This document shows, piece by piece, positions 41,148 to 50,203 of a DNA stretch of 64,000 nt. Numbering within the stretch: the stretch's first letter is position 1; every line of letters begins with the position of its first letter. A program made the translations under genes and the position numbers. Source of the DNA: an uncultured Parolsenella sp. (GTDB lineage Bacteria; Actinomycetota; Coriobacteriia; Coriobacteriales; Atopobiaceae); NCBI RefSeq assembly GCF_934660935.1, contig NZ_CAKUIH010000010.1, positions 1 to 64,000 of the forward strand, written 5' to 3'. A model generated the notes under the pieces. That model saw only the letters and a program-made list of their open reading frames with translations. It was not told the origin of the DNA and did no database searches.

Positions 41148-42353
41148 TTACGCGTTGAACACGTACTTATCCATGCGCTCGAACGCCTCCTGAACGCGAT
41201 CGAGCGGCAGGGCGAGGTTCATGCGCAGGTGGCAAGGGCCATGGAACATGCGACCGTCCTGGATGTCGACGCCGACGCGCCAGCACTCCTTCTCGACCCA
41301 GTCGATGTCACGCCCGTGCTTCTCGCACCACTCGGTGCAGTCCACGAACAGCATGTAGGTGCCCTCGGGCTTCTGCACGATGACGCCATCGAAGTGCTTG
41401 TCGATGTAATCGCAAGCCCAGTCGACGTTGGCACCGAGAACCTGAGTGAGCTCGTCAACCCACTCGTATCCCTCGGGCTTGTAGGCGCCCACGAGCGCGT
41501 GCATGGACAGCACGTTCATGTCGTTGTAGTGGCACTTGGAGCTTCGAGCCGTGACACGATCGCGCAGATACTTGTTGTAGATGATGTGGTAGGAACCCAC
41601 CAAGCCGGCAAGGTTGAACGTCTTGCTGGGCGCATAGATGGCCACGGTACGCTGGCGGGCGTCATCGGAGACGCTCTGCGTGGGCACGTGCTTGTGGCCC
41701 GGCAGGATGATATCGCTCCAGATCTCGTCGGAGACGACGACGCAGTCATACTTCTTGAAGAGCTCCATCGCGCGCTCGATCTCCCAGCGCTCCCAGACGC
41801 GGCCACAGGGGTTGTGGGGGGAGCAGAAGACGACGGCGTGGATGTTGTTTTCGGCGAGCTTCTTCTCCATGTCCTCGAAGTCCATGCGCCAGACGCCGTC
41901 CTCGTCGATCTTGAGGGGCGAGTTCACGATATCGAAGCCGTTGTTCTTGAGGCTCATCGTGAAACCGATGTAGGTCGGGCTGTGGAGAAGGACCTTGTCA
42001 CCAGGCTCCATGAAGGAGGCCAGCGTGGAGACGACACCGCCGAGGACGCCGTTCTCATAACCGATGCACTCCTTGGTGAGGCCCTCGACGCCGTTGCGCG
42101 TCTCGTGCCACCTGATGATGGAGTTGAAGTAGTCATCGGTCGGGGCGAAGTAACCAAACGCAGGGTGCTTGGCGCGCTCGATAATCGCCTCGGTGACGGT
42201 CGGCACCGTGGGGAAGTTCATGTCAGCGATCCACATGGGGATGCCGTCGAAGCCCTCGGCCGGAGCATCCGGGGCGAACCCGGTGCCAAGACCGTCGACG
42301 GCGATCGCGTCCATGCCGTGACGCTCCATGTGGCTGGTGAAGTCATACTTCAT
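41148..42353 (-). CDS. PatB/MalY-type PLP-dependent C-S lyase (cystathionine beta-lyase-like)
   Basis: 401-residue fold-type I aminotransferase. MalY/PatB family signs: IPMWIADMNFPTVPTVTEAI, FGYFAPTDDYFNSIIRWH, YENGVLGGV, FCSPHNPCGRVW, VVVSDEIWSDIIL and SKTFNLAGL with the PLP Lys. These enzymes cleave cystathionine or cysteine to pyruvate, ammonia and thiol. ATG at 42353 with AAGGG upstream; 42383 gives ten extra residues. It is downstream of the amino-acid transporter and Amt cluster, with 91 bp between, and may belong to the same sulphur/amino-acid theme. Confidence 0.9.
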   Translation of the reverse strand: MKYDFTSHMERHGMDAIAVDGLGTGFAPDAPAEGFDGIPMWIADMNFPTVPTVTEAIIERAKHPAFGYFAPTDDYFNSIIRWHETRNGVEGLTKECIGYENGVLGGVVSTLASFMEPGDKVLLHSPTYIGFTMSLKNNGFDIVNSPLKIDEDGVWRMDFEDMEKKLAENNIHAVVFCSPHNPCGRVWERWEIERAMELFKKYDCVVVSDEIWSDIILPGHKHVPTQSVSDDARQRTVAIYAPSKTFNLAGLVGSYHIIYNKYLRDRVTARSSKCHYNDMNVLSMHALVGAYKPEGYEWVDELTQVLGANVDWACDYIDKHFDGVIVQKPEGTYMLFVDCTEWCEKHGRDIDWVEKECWRVGVDIQDGRMFHGPCHLRMNLALPLDRVQEAFERMDKYVFNA

Positions 42354-42444
42354 GAGAAGAACCCTTCCGTTGAATGCTTGCACAAGAACGCAAACGCCTG
42401 TTGTCTAGCGAGGGACGATGATGCTCCCGATGCCCCGGCAAAGG

Positions 42445-44127
42445 CTAGAGTACGTCGATACTCTGGACAGCGTCAAAGCCATGCTCGCCGGTACGGACCT
42501 TCACGGCCTCGGCGACGCCATACACGAACACCTTTCCGTCTCCGATGTGACCCGTGTAGAGGGCGCGACGCGCGGCGAAGACGACGTCCTCGACGGGAAC
42601 CTTCGAGACGACGATGTCCACCTGGACCTTCGGCACGAACTCGACGCTCACCGGGATGCCACGATACGTCTCGCGTGCACCTTTCTGCTCGCCGCAACCC
42701 CTGACGTCGCTCACCGTCATGCCGGTCACGCCAATACGGTTGAGCTCCTCGCGAAGCCCGTCAAGGCGCGTAGGACGGCAGATGACCTCGACCTTCTTAA
42801 GCGTGCAGGAATCGGCTCCGCCCATGAGGGCGAGGGGCACGGCGACGTCGATGGGAAGGTCCGGCGTGCGGGCGGAAGCGCCCTGGAGTGCCGCGGGGCT
42901 GAGCTCAGGCAGGTACTCCATGAAGGCGTTGTTGAGGCTCGGGCCGGAAAGACCGAGGCCAGCCGTCTCCTCGGAATCGAGCACGCGCAGGTCAGCGTTT
43001 CTCTTGACGATCGAGAACACGATCCAAGAGAAGACGGCGGCCCAGGCCGCGATCGCAACGAGGCCCACGAGCTCTGCCACGAACGTCCCGAATCCGCCGA
43101 AGATGAGGCCGGACTTACCAAAGACGCCGGCAAGAACGAGACCGAGGACGCCGCAGACACCATGGGTGACGATCGAGCCAACCGGATCATCCACCTTGGA
43201 GCAGCGCTCCACGCGCTCCGTGCCAAACACGACCACAAGCCCGGCGGCGACGCCGGCGAGCGCGCAGAAGAGCGGGCTCATCACGTCTGCCCCGGAGGAA
43301 ACGGCCACAAGGCCGCCAACGAGGCCATTGAGCGTCATCGGAACGTCGACTCCCCCATAGCGCGCCCTGGTCGCCACCATCGCCGTCAGGGCAGAGACGC
43401 TCGAGGCGGCGAGCATGCCGAGAACGGCCCGACCAAAGGCATCCACGCCGCTCACGCCAAAGGCGAGGCAGGAGACGCCCATAAGGCCGAACCAGCCCAC
43501 GAAGATGAGGAGGGATCCCTCGAGGCAGCGAGTCAGGCTCTGCCCCGGAAGCGCTCGGACCTCGCCGTCAACGTACTTGCCAGACCTCGGCCCCATGAGG
43601 GCCGCGGCGACGAGCGCGACGATGCCGGCAACCACGTTCAGGGACGCGGAGCCCGCAAAGTCGTGGAAGCCCATCTGGGCAAGCCAGCCCTGACCCCAGG
43701 TCCAACGGTTCACGAAGGGATACACGAGCAGGCTCACGACCAGGGCAGTCGCGATGTTGGCGGCGATGTTGGAGCGCTCCGCAAGCGTGCCGCAGACGAT
43801 GTTCGCGCAGACGGCGCAGACGACGGCCTGCGCCGCGACGAAGAGCGTGAGGGGCACGCCCTCGGGAAGCTCGGGACCATAGTTGCCGAGGGTGAAGAAG
43901 TCGAGCACGCCGAAGAAGCCGCCTCGCCCGCCAAAGAACAGGCCGAATCCGATGAAGAGGAATCCCAGGACGCTCGCAAACGTCACGACGGCATGGCGAA
44001 CGATGGTACCCGACGTGTTCTTGTGCTGAACGGAGCCCACGTCAAAGAGCGCATAGCCCAGCAGCATGAGCGCCACAAGGGAGGTTCCGGCGACCGTCCA
44101 GACGGTCGCTGCAGTGATGGAAGACAT
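42445..44127 (-). CDS. amt: Ammonium transporter-PII fusion protein
   Basis: 560 residues: an 11-helix Amt domain (to about residue 425) fused to a PII (GlnB/GlnK) domain (about 443-555). PII motifs are clear: KKVEVICRP, TVSDVRGCGEQKG, the T-loop and GHIGDGKVFVYG. In normal Amt two His line the pore (DFAGGxxVH and FGVHGV). Here the first region reads DFAGSASLNVV, Asn164 standing where His is expected, and the second, VTHGVCG, keeps His322. The T-loop YRGIPVSVEFVPK has Val where GlnK has the modifiable Tyr51. The ATG at 44127 fits GGAGG at seven bases. It is 13 bp after the ABC ATPase gene, so probably co-transcribed. Confidence 0.9.
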   Translation of the reverse strand: MSSITAATVWTVAGTSLVALMLLGYALFDVGSVQHKNTSGTIVRHAVVTFASVLGFLFIGFGLFFGGRGGFFGVLDFFTLGNYGPELPEGVPLTLFVAAQAVVCAVCANIVCGTLAERSNIAANIATALVVSLLVYPFVNRWTWGQGWLAQMGFHDFAGSASLNVVAGIVALVAAALMGPRSGKYVDGEVRALPGQSLTRCLEGSLLIFVGWFGLMGVSCLAFGVSGVDAFGRAVLGMLAASSVSALTAMVATRARYGGVDVPMTLNGLVGGLVAVSSGADVMSPLFCALAGVAAGLVVVFGTERVERCSKVDDPVGSIVTHGVCGVLGLVLAGVFGKSGLIFGGFGTFVAELVGLVAIAAWAAVFSWIVFSIVKRNADLRVLDSEETAGLGLSGPSLNNAFMEYLPELSPAALQGASARTPDLPIDVAVPLALMGGADSCTLKKVEVICRPTRLDGLREELNRIGVTGMTVSDVRGCGEQKGARETYRGIPVSVEFVPKVQVDIVVSKVPVEDVVFAARRALYTGHIGDGKVFVYGVAEAVKVRTGEHGFDAVQSIDVL

Positions 44128-44140
44128 TGCCATCCCTCCC

Positions 44141-44947
44141 CTATGCGAACGTCGGGGCAGCTTCGCCCGCGACCTTGCCATCGACGATGTCCATCGGGTG
44201 GGTCACGCGCTCGAGGAACTTCTGCGTGCGCGGCTCCTTGGGATTGACGAGGATCTCGGAGGGCTTGCCCTCCTCGACCACGACGCCACCTTCCATGAAG
44301 ACGACGCGCGTGGCGACCTCGCGAGCGAACGCGATCTCATGCGTGACGATGACCATGGTGATGCCCGTCATGGCGACGCTCTTGATCGTGGCGAGGACCT
44401 CGCCGACAAGCTCGGGGTCGAGCGCGCTCGTGGGCTCGTCGAAGAGGATGACGTCAGGGTCGAGGATCAGCGCTCGGGCGATGCCGGCACGCTGCTGCTG
44501 GCCACCCGAGAGCTGAATGGGATAGTAATCGCACCTCTCGGCCAGGCCCACCTTGGCCAGGATCTCGCGAGCGGCCTTCTCTGCATCCGCCTTCTGGTAC
44601 TTCTTGACGGTGACCAGGCCCTCCATGACGTTTTCGAGGATGGTCTTGTTCTTGAACAGGTTGTAGTTCTGGAAGACCATCGCGGTCTTGCGGCGAAGCT
44701 CGATAACGTCCTTCTTCGAGTGCTTCTTGGCATCGACCTTGAACCCGTTGATTTCGATCGTGCCCTCGTCGGCGGGATCGAGGAAGTTGATGGTGCGCAG
44801 GAACGTGGTCTTGCCCGAGCCGGACGGGCCGAGGATAACGACGACCTCGCCCTTCTTTACGTTCATGTCCACGCCCTTGAGCACGTGGTTCGAGCCGAAC
44901 GACTTCTGGATGCCCTTGAGCTCAAGCATGTAGTCGGAGTTTGGCAT
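44141..44947 (-). CDS. Amino-acid ABC transporter ATPase (GlnQ-like)
   Basis: 268 residues: LGPSGSGKTT (Walker A), FQNYNLFKNKT (Q-loop), LSGGQQQRAGIARAL, LFDEPTSALDPELV and VTHEIAFAREV. Polar-amino-acid-type ATPase giving energy to the two permeases upstream in the same operon. ATG at 44947 with AGAGGAG. C-terminal extension of about 20 residues. Confidence 0.94.
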   Translation of the reverse strand: MPNSDYMLELKGIQKSFGSNHVLKGVDMNVKKGEVVVILGPSGSGKTTFLRTINFLDPADEGTIEINGFKVDAKKHSKKDVIELRRKTAMVFQNYNLFKNKTILENVMEGLVTVKKYQKADAEKAAREILAKVGLAERCDYYPIQLSGGQQQRAGIARALILDPDVILFDEPTSALDPELVGEVLATIKSVAMTGITMVIVTHEIAFAREVATRVVFMEGGVVVEEGKPSEILVNPKEPRTQKFLERVTHPMDIVDGKVAGEAAPTFA

Positions 44948-44973
44948 TGTGAGTCTCCTCTTGGATGGTTGCG

Positions 44974-45702
44974 CTAGGCCGTCTGGGCGGAAGCGTCGGG
45001 CGCGGTCAGATTCAGATAGCGGGATGCCCTGCCTTCGATGACGCGGAAGATGCGGTTGAACACGAAGCTCAGCACCTCATAGATGACCGTCGCCATGAGA
45101 TAGGCCTCGATGTAGGCGTAGCTCGCGTTGGCAAGCAGGGTCGAGGTCGCCATGACCTCGTAGACGCCCACGAAGTAGGCAAGCGAGGTGCCCTGGACGA
45201 GGCCCACGAACAGGCCGTTCAGGTTGGGCAGGGCGCTCGTGATGGCCTGGGGCAGCACGACGCGCACGTAGGCCACCGGTTTGGTCATACCCACGGACTG
45301 CGCGGCCTCGATCTGTCCCTTGTCCACGGCCAGAATCGCCGAGCGGAAGACCTCGGAGGAGTAGGCGGCCTGCTCGAGCACGAAAGCGGCGATGGCGTAG
45401 GCCGCGGCCGGCACGGCGCTGACGTCGGCCGAGAGGCCGATGGAGGCCAGGTAGGTCTGTATGATAAGCGGCGTTGAGTAGTACGAGACGAACAGGATGA
45501 TGACCATCGGCACGGAACGCATAAACGAGACGAACACGCTGGCCAGCTGGCTGAGTACCGGCACGCGCGCGTTCTTGACGAGCGCGATGAGGATGCCAAG
45601 CACCCAGCCTATAGGAATGGAGACGAAGACCAGCAGCAGTGTCACGGGCACCGATGCCAGGACCTGGGGAAACGCCTCGGCGAGAAACTCTAAGTCAATC
45701 AT
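44974..45702 (-). CDS. Amino-acid ABC transporter permease (second)
   Basis: 242-residue HisM/GlnP-type permease with five helices and the EAA loop (ILAVDKGQIEAAQSVGMTKP, ALPNLNGLFVGLVQGTSLAY). ATG at 45702 lies ten bases after the previous permease; the longer frame to 45867 overlaps that gene and gives a non-membrane leader. It is the partner of the other permease. Confidence 0.93.
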   Translation of the reverse strand: MIDLEFLAEAFPQVLASVPVTLLLVFVSIPIGWVLGILIALVKNARVPVLSQLASVFVSFMRSVPMVIILFVSYYSTPLIIQTYLASIGLSADVSAVPAAAYAIAAFVLEQAAYSSEVFRSAILAVDKGQIEAAQSVGMTKPVAYVRVVLPQAITSALPNLNGLFVGLVQGTSLAYFVGVYEVMATSTLLANASYAYIEAYLMATVIYEVLSFVFNRIFRVIEGRASRYLNLTAPDASAQTA

Positions 45703-45712
45703 GTGCCCACCC

Positions 45713-46414
45713 CTATGCCGTGACGGTGCGACCGCGGGAGGTCGCGCGCTCGATGATGGTCGTGACGAGCTGGAGCAGCAAGCAGATGCACCAGTAAATG
45801 ATGGCGACCGAGATGTAGACCTCCAGACGCGAGGCACCGTAGCTGGCCTGTGAGATGGTCTGCGCACGCCCCATGAGGTCGAGCGTGCCGATGGAGAACG
45901 CCAAGGCCGTCTCCTTGAAGATGCTGATGACGTTGTTGCCCAGGTTGGGGATAGCGATGGCGACGGCCTGCGGCAGCACGATGCGGCGCAGGGCCTGGAC
46001 CTCGGTCATGCCCACAGACAGCGCCGCCTCGGTCTGGCCGTGCTCTACGGCCAGATAGCTCGAGCGCATCATCTCGCCGAGGTTTGCCGAGGAGATGAGC
46101 GTCATCGCCACGAGGATGAACGTGGACTTGGGGAGCTTCGCCAGCACCGGCATGACCTGCGGCAGGCCCATGAACAGCAAAAAGATCAAGACGAGTGACG
46201 GGACGCCTCGCATGAGCGAGATATAGCCGTGGGCGAGCGAGGCAAGCACCCGTCCGCCGCGCAGCTGCGCGAACGTGAGCAGAAGGCCGATGACCAGACC
46301 AAAGAGTAGCGAGTACGCGAGCAGGTAGACCGTCATGGGCAGCGCCGTGAGAATCGTCGAGATGAAGCCCGGGATCAGCTCGGCGTGGAGCTCGAAGGTG
46401 TAGGAGGTCTGCAT
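45713..46414 (-). CDS. Amino-acid ABC transporter permease (first)
   Basis: 233-residue HisM/GlnP-type permease: TVYLLAYSLLFGLVIGLLL, SLMRGVPSLVLIFLLF and EAA loop YLAVEHGQTEAALSVGMTEV, NLGNNVISIFKETALAFSIG. ATG at 46414 with GGGAG upstream. It lies between the binding protein and the second permease. Confidence 0.93.
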   Translation of the reverse strand: MQTSYTFELHAELIPGFISTILTALPMTVYLLAYSLLFGLVIGLLLTFAQLRGGRVLASLAHGYISLMRGVPSLVLIFLLFMGLPQVMPVLAKLPKSTFILVAMTLISSANLGEMMRSSYLAVEHGQTEAALSVGMTEVQALRRIVLPQAVAIAIPNLGNNVISIFKETALAFSIGTLDLMGRAQTISQASYGASRLEVYISVAIIYWCICLLLQLVTTIIERATSRGRTVTA

Positions 46415-46433
46415 AGGATTGTCTCCCGCCGGG

Positions 46434-47321
46434 CTAGTCGTTCATGAGCTCGTTGTCAGACAGGACGTCGGCGTAAGCGGTGAAGACGTCCACGCCCAGG
46501 TCCTGCTCGGCGAGCTTGCCCAGGCTACCGTCCCCCTTCATCTCCTTGAGAACCTTGTCCACGGCATCGCGCAGCTCGGTCTGCTCCTTGTTGAACATGA
46601 AGTAGGTAGACTCGCACAGCACGACGTTGGTCTTGTACAGACCCGTGCCCGCCTCGTCGTTGACGGTGTCGAAGGAGCCGTCGTAGCAGGAGTAGGAGTC
46701 CACCTGTCCGGAGGCGACCATCTTGAAGGCGTCGGCCATGGTGATGTCGGAGGTGGTCTTAAGCTCGATGGCCTTGTCGGGGTACTTCTCGTTGTACTTC
46801 TCAATCATGCCGTACTCGTAGTTGATGGGGTTGGAGAGCGTGGTCAGGCCCGCCATGTCATCAAGCGTCTTGATGTTGGGATCGCGCACAGCAAAGACCA
46901 TCGGCGAGAGGCAGAAGGACTCCTCGCAGAAGATGAACTTCTCCTTGCGTTCCTCGCTGGGGACGAGCTGGCAGCTGACGAGCTCTGCCGAGCCCGACTC
47001 GCAGGCCGTGATCATGGCCGTGAAGTCCATGGAGTCGATGTCGAAGGAGTAGTCATCGAGGCGCTCGTCGACGGCCTTGAGCACGTCAACGTCGTAGCCA
47101 ACGAGGTTGCCCTCCTTGTCGAGGGAACAGTAGGGCGGGTTGCCGTTGTAGGTAAGGACGCTGACGGTCTTGCCGGAGGCAGATCCGCCCGTGGCAGAGG
47201 AGCTATCCGGCGCGCAACCAGAGAGGGAGGCGACGCCGAAGACGCCGAGTCCGAGAATCCCCGCGCCCTTGAGGAAGTTCCTGCGAGAGATCATGTACGG
47301 AGTAACGTTCTGCTTAGCCAT
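46434..47321 (-). CDS. Amino-acid ABC transporter substrate-binding lipoprotein (Tat-type signal)
   Basis: 295 residues. Signal with twin-arginine SRRNFLKGAG, hydrophobic stretch and lipobox LSGC, then a family 3 binding fold: VLTYNGNPPYCSLD, NLVGYDVDVLKAVDERL, DFTAMITACESGSAELVS, TLDDMAGL. First gene of the operon (binding protein, permease, permease, ATPase, Amt-PII). Tat signals on lipoproteins are typical of actinobacteria. ATG at 47321 with AAAGGGG. The substrate may be glutamine, glutamate or a related nitrogen source, judged only from the ammonium transporter in the operon. Confidence 0.93.
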   Translation of the reverse strand: MAKQNVTPYMISRRNFLKGAGILGLGVFGVASLSGCAPDSSSATGGSASGKTVSVLTYNGNPPYCSLDKEGNLVGYDVDVLKAVDERLDDYSFDIDSMDFTAMITACESGSAELVSCQLVPSEERKEKFIFCEESFCLSPMVFAVRDPNIKTLDDMAGLTTLSNPINYEYGMIEKYNEKYPDKAIELKTTSDITMADAFKMVASGQVDSYSCYDGSFDTVNDEAGTGLYKTNVVLCESTYFMFNKEQTELRDAVDKVLKEMKGDGSLGKLAEQDLGVDVFTAYADVLSDNELMND

Positions 47322-47721
47322 GGTGCGTCCCCTTTCGCATCGGTGAGCGGAGCTTGTGGCCCCACGTCCGTCAGGCCCTTGCCTGGCGACAGGTGCAGAA
47401 TGCGAGCCGTCCGTTAACGAAAGATGACAAAAAGTACGCCGCTACTGTAAACAGTCACGCGCCGTTTTATGAATCCGCAGGTAGGATGCTTCGTTTTGTC
47501 TTGGTTGCATCTTTGTTGCAGAAACAAAGCGGAAAACGCGAGGCTAAAAGCCGGTGACAGTCGAAACAAAAGTGGGCCACTAGACGACCTGAATAGAAAC
47601 AATCGCCCGTCCCGCCAAGAAAACGGAACGAGCGATTGATTAGCCCAAGCAGCTTGCGCAAACAGCCTTACGAGAGCGCCCGAAAAGGCGCGCCGGGAAC
47701 ACAGCGGCTCCGTCCACGAAA
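47322..47721. other. Intergenic region before the amino-acid ABC operon
   Basis: About 400 bp without a credible gene. It contains a nested hairpin at 47492-47538 (CTTTGTT/AACAAAG inside CGTTTT/AAAACG). A minus-strand TTTACA near 47450 might be a -35 but no -10 fits well. Confidence 0.4.
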
Positions 47722-47824
47722 GGGCCGCCTGGGGTGCTGAAGCAAACATTCCGCAGCGCCAACACCCTCGTTTAGCACAAAGCACTCGCCCGCGAGGACG
47801 TTTGCGAAGCACCCCAGGCGGCCC
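47722..47824. repeat. 103-bp imperfect inverted repeat downstream of the molybdenum hydroxylase operon
   Basis: GGGCCGCCTGGGGTGCT (47722-47738) and AGCACCCCAGGCGGCCC (47808-47824) are perfectly complementary over 17 bp; inside them GCAAAC (47742-47747) and GTTTGC (47800-47805) extend the stem, leaving a 52-base loop. It may end the operon but lacks a strong T tract. Confidence 0.6.
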
Positions 47825-47839
47825 GCCGGGACCCGTCAG

Positions 47840-50203
47840 CTACTCCTCCCCGAACAGCGCCTTCTCGGGCGTGATCGGAAGCGAGCGCACGTAATTGCCG
47901 GTTGCGTGCGCGACAGCGCTCGCGATGGCGCCAAGCGGCGTGTTGATGACGACCTCGCCGATCGACTTCGCGCCGAACGGACCCGTGGGTTCATAGCTCG
48001 GGCAGAAGTCGATGCGAATCTCAGGCACGTCGAGGCGCGACGGGATCTTGTACTGCATGAAGTTGTTCGTACGCAGGCCACCGTCCGCAGCACGCTGTAC
48101 GTCCTCGGTAAGGGCCATGCCGATGCCCTGCGCGATGCCGCCCTCGGCTTGAACGCGCGCGAGGTTCGCGTTGGCGACGGTGCCGCAGTCGACGGCGGAA
48201 ACGTAATCGACCACCGTGACCTTACCCGTGGCCTTGTCGACATCGACCTCGGCGATACCCGCCATGAAGGGCGGGGGCGAAACAGGCTGGGAGTTGGACG
48301 CATGCGCCGAGAGGAAGCCCGGCTGGAGGCCAAAGCCAATGAGACGGCCGGAGAGATCGTCCAAGGTCATCTCACGCATCTTACCCGAGGCGATCTCGCC
48401 GACGGTGAGCACCTCGTCATCGTCGTCTGCGACGAAGATGCGGCCGCCGTCGAGGTCGAGCGCAGACGGCTCGACACCCATGACGCGACCTGCCTGCTCG
48501 AGGATCTTCTCGCGCAGCTCGGTCGCGGCCTTCACGACAGCCATGCCCGTAACGTACGTGCCGGAGCTCGCGTAGGAGCCACAGTCGAAAGGCGAGGTGT
48601 CCGTGTCGACGCCGTTCACCACGATGCGGTTGGTGCTGCAACCGAGGACCTCTGCCGCGAACTGGGCGAGGATCGTGTCGCCGCCAGTGCCCACGTCGGT
48701 CGCGCCCATGTTGAGCACGTAGAAGCCGTCATCCTCGAGGCGCAGGTCGACAGATCCGATGTCGACGTTGGAAATGCCGGAGCCCTGCATGGTGAGGGCG
48801 ACGCCCAGGGAGCGCACGCGATCGCCCAGGTCACGGGCGAGCGGCTTGTTCTTCCAGTTAATCATCTCCATGGCGCGGCGCAGGCAGTCATCGAGACGGC
48901 AGCTCTCGAGCTTCTCGTTGTAGTACTGCGGCATGGTCTCGCCCTCGTGGACGATATTGGCGAGGCGCATCTCGCACGGATCGATGCCGAGCTTGTCCGC
49001 CATCTCGTTGACGGCGCTCTCGACCGCGAACTGGCCCTGCGTGGCACCGTAGCCACGGAAGGCGCCGCCAGGCGTCGTGTTGGTGTAGACGACGTCATAG
49101 GAGAAGCGGCTCGCGCGGACGTGGTTGTAGATCGGGAGCGACTTGTGACCGACGAGGCCGATGGTCGTGGGCGCGTGATAGCCGTAGGCACCGGCGTCAG
49201 ATAGCGCATAGAGGTCGATGGCCGTGATCGTGCCGTCGTTCATGGCGCCGAGGCGGACGTGCATGCGCACCTTGTGGCGAGTATTGCCACTCGCCATGGT
49301 CTCCTCGCGCGTGTAGATGCACTTGCATGGGTGGCCGAGCTTATAGGCGCAGAACGCGGAGTAGACCTCGTTGCAGCCGGTCTGCTTGGCACCGAATCCA
49401 CCGCCGACGCGGGGCTTGATGATTCGGACGCGGCTCTTGGGAATCTGGAGAGCGATGGAGACCTGACGACGGATGTGGAACGGCACCTGCGTGGAGGCGA
49501 CCACGCACACGCGGTCCTGGGCATCCGTGTAGGCATAGGAGCTGAAGGGCTCCATCATCGACTGCTCGGTCGCCTGGGTCTCGTAGACGCGGTCGATGAC
49601 GACGTCAGACTCCTCGAACGCGCGCTCGAGGTCACCGTGCTCGGAGACCTCGTGGCAGACGAGGTTACGCTTGAAGTCCTCGCCCATGGGCACATAGGCG
49701 CGGATGTCATCCTCGTCATGAACGATCGTGGGGTTGTCGAGCGCCTCCTTGAAGTCGAGAACGGCGGGAAGAACCTCGTAGTCGACCTTGATGAGGCGCA
49801 TGGCGGCGTTGATGGCGAGTTCGTCCGTGCCGACCACGATGGCAACCTCGTCGCCGACGTAGCGCACGGTACGGTCGAGAATCATCGTGTCGTACGGGCT
49901 CATCTCGCGGAAGCTCTGGCCGGCGAGCGTGTAGCGCACCTGGGGGACGTCCTCGTAGGTGTAGATGGCGACGATGCCGTCGATGCGGCGGGCGCGCGAG
50001 GCGTCGATGGAGCGGATGCGCGCGTGCGCGTGGGGCGAACGCAGCAGTTTGACGATGTAGGAGTCGCGCGGGGCAAGGTCGTTCGTGTAGACCGCACGGC
50101 CCTCGAGCAGGCCCTTCGCGTCCTTCTTGACAACGGCGTGAGAAAGCTGGCGAAGCTCGCCGGCGCGGGAGTCAGAGACGACGCTCTCACCGATGGTTCC
50201 CAT
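47840..50203 (-). CDS. Molybdenum hydroxylase, molybdopterin-binding subunit (xanthine dehydrogenase family)
   Basis: 787 residues, the catalytic large subunit: GRAVYTNDL, AFRGYGATQGQFA, RVGGGFGAKQTG, and the active-site Glu in GAKSIGEVVIN. It would oxidise xanthine, nicotinate or another heteroaromatic/aldehyde. Last of three overlapping genes (FAD subunit, 2Fe-2S subunit, this), so complex subunits are made together. No XdhC-type cofactor-insertion protein is in the window. The substrate is not defined by sequence; a purine role is likely. Confidence 0.9.
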   Translation of the reverse strand: MGTIGESVVSDSRAGELRQLSHAVVKKDAKGLLEGRAVYTNDLAPRDSYIVKLLRSPHAHARIRSIDASRARRIDGIVAIYTYEDVPQVRYTLAGQSFREMSPYDTMILDRTVRYVGDEVAIVVGTDELAINAAMRLIKVDYEVLPAVLDFKEALDNPTIVHDEDDIRAYVPMGEDFKRNLVCHEVSEHGDLERAFEESDVVIDRVYETQATEQSMMEPFSSYAYTDAQDRVCVVASTQVPFHIRRQVSIALQIPKSRVRIIKPRVGGGFGAKQTGCNEVYSAFCAYKLGHPCKCIYTREETMASGNTRHKVRMHVRLGAMNDGTITAIDLYALSDAGAYGYHAPTTIGLVGHKSLPIYNHVRASRFSYDVVYTNTTPGGAFRGYGATQGQFAVESAVNEMADKLGIDPCEMRLANIVHEGETMPQYYNEKLESCRLDDCLRRAMEMINWKNKPLARDLGDRVRSLGVALTMQGSGISNVDIGSVDLRLEDDGFYVLNMGATDVGTGGDTILAQFAAEVLGCSTNRIVVNGVDTDTSPFDCGSYASSGTYVTGMAVVKAATELREKILEQAGRVMGVEPSALDLDGGRIFVADDDDEVLTVGEIASGKMREMTLDDLSGRLIGFGLQPGFLSAHASNSQPVSPPPFMAGIAEVDVDKATGKVTVVDYVSAVDCGTVANANLARVQAEGGIAQGIGMALTEDVQRAADGGLRTNNFMQYKIPSRLDVPEIRIDFCPSYEPTGPFGAKSIGEVVINTPLGAIASAVAHATGNYVRSLPITPEKALFGEE

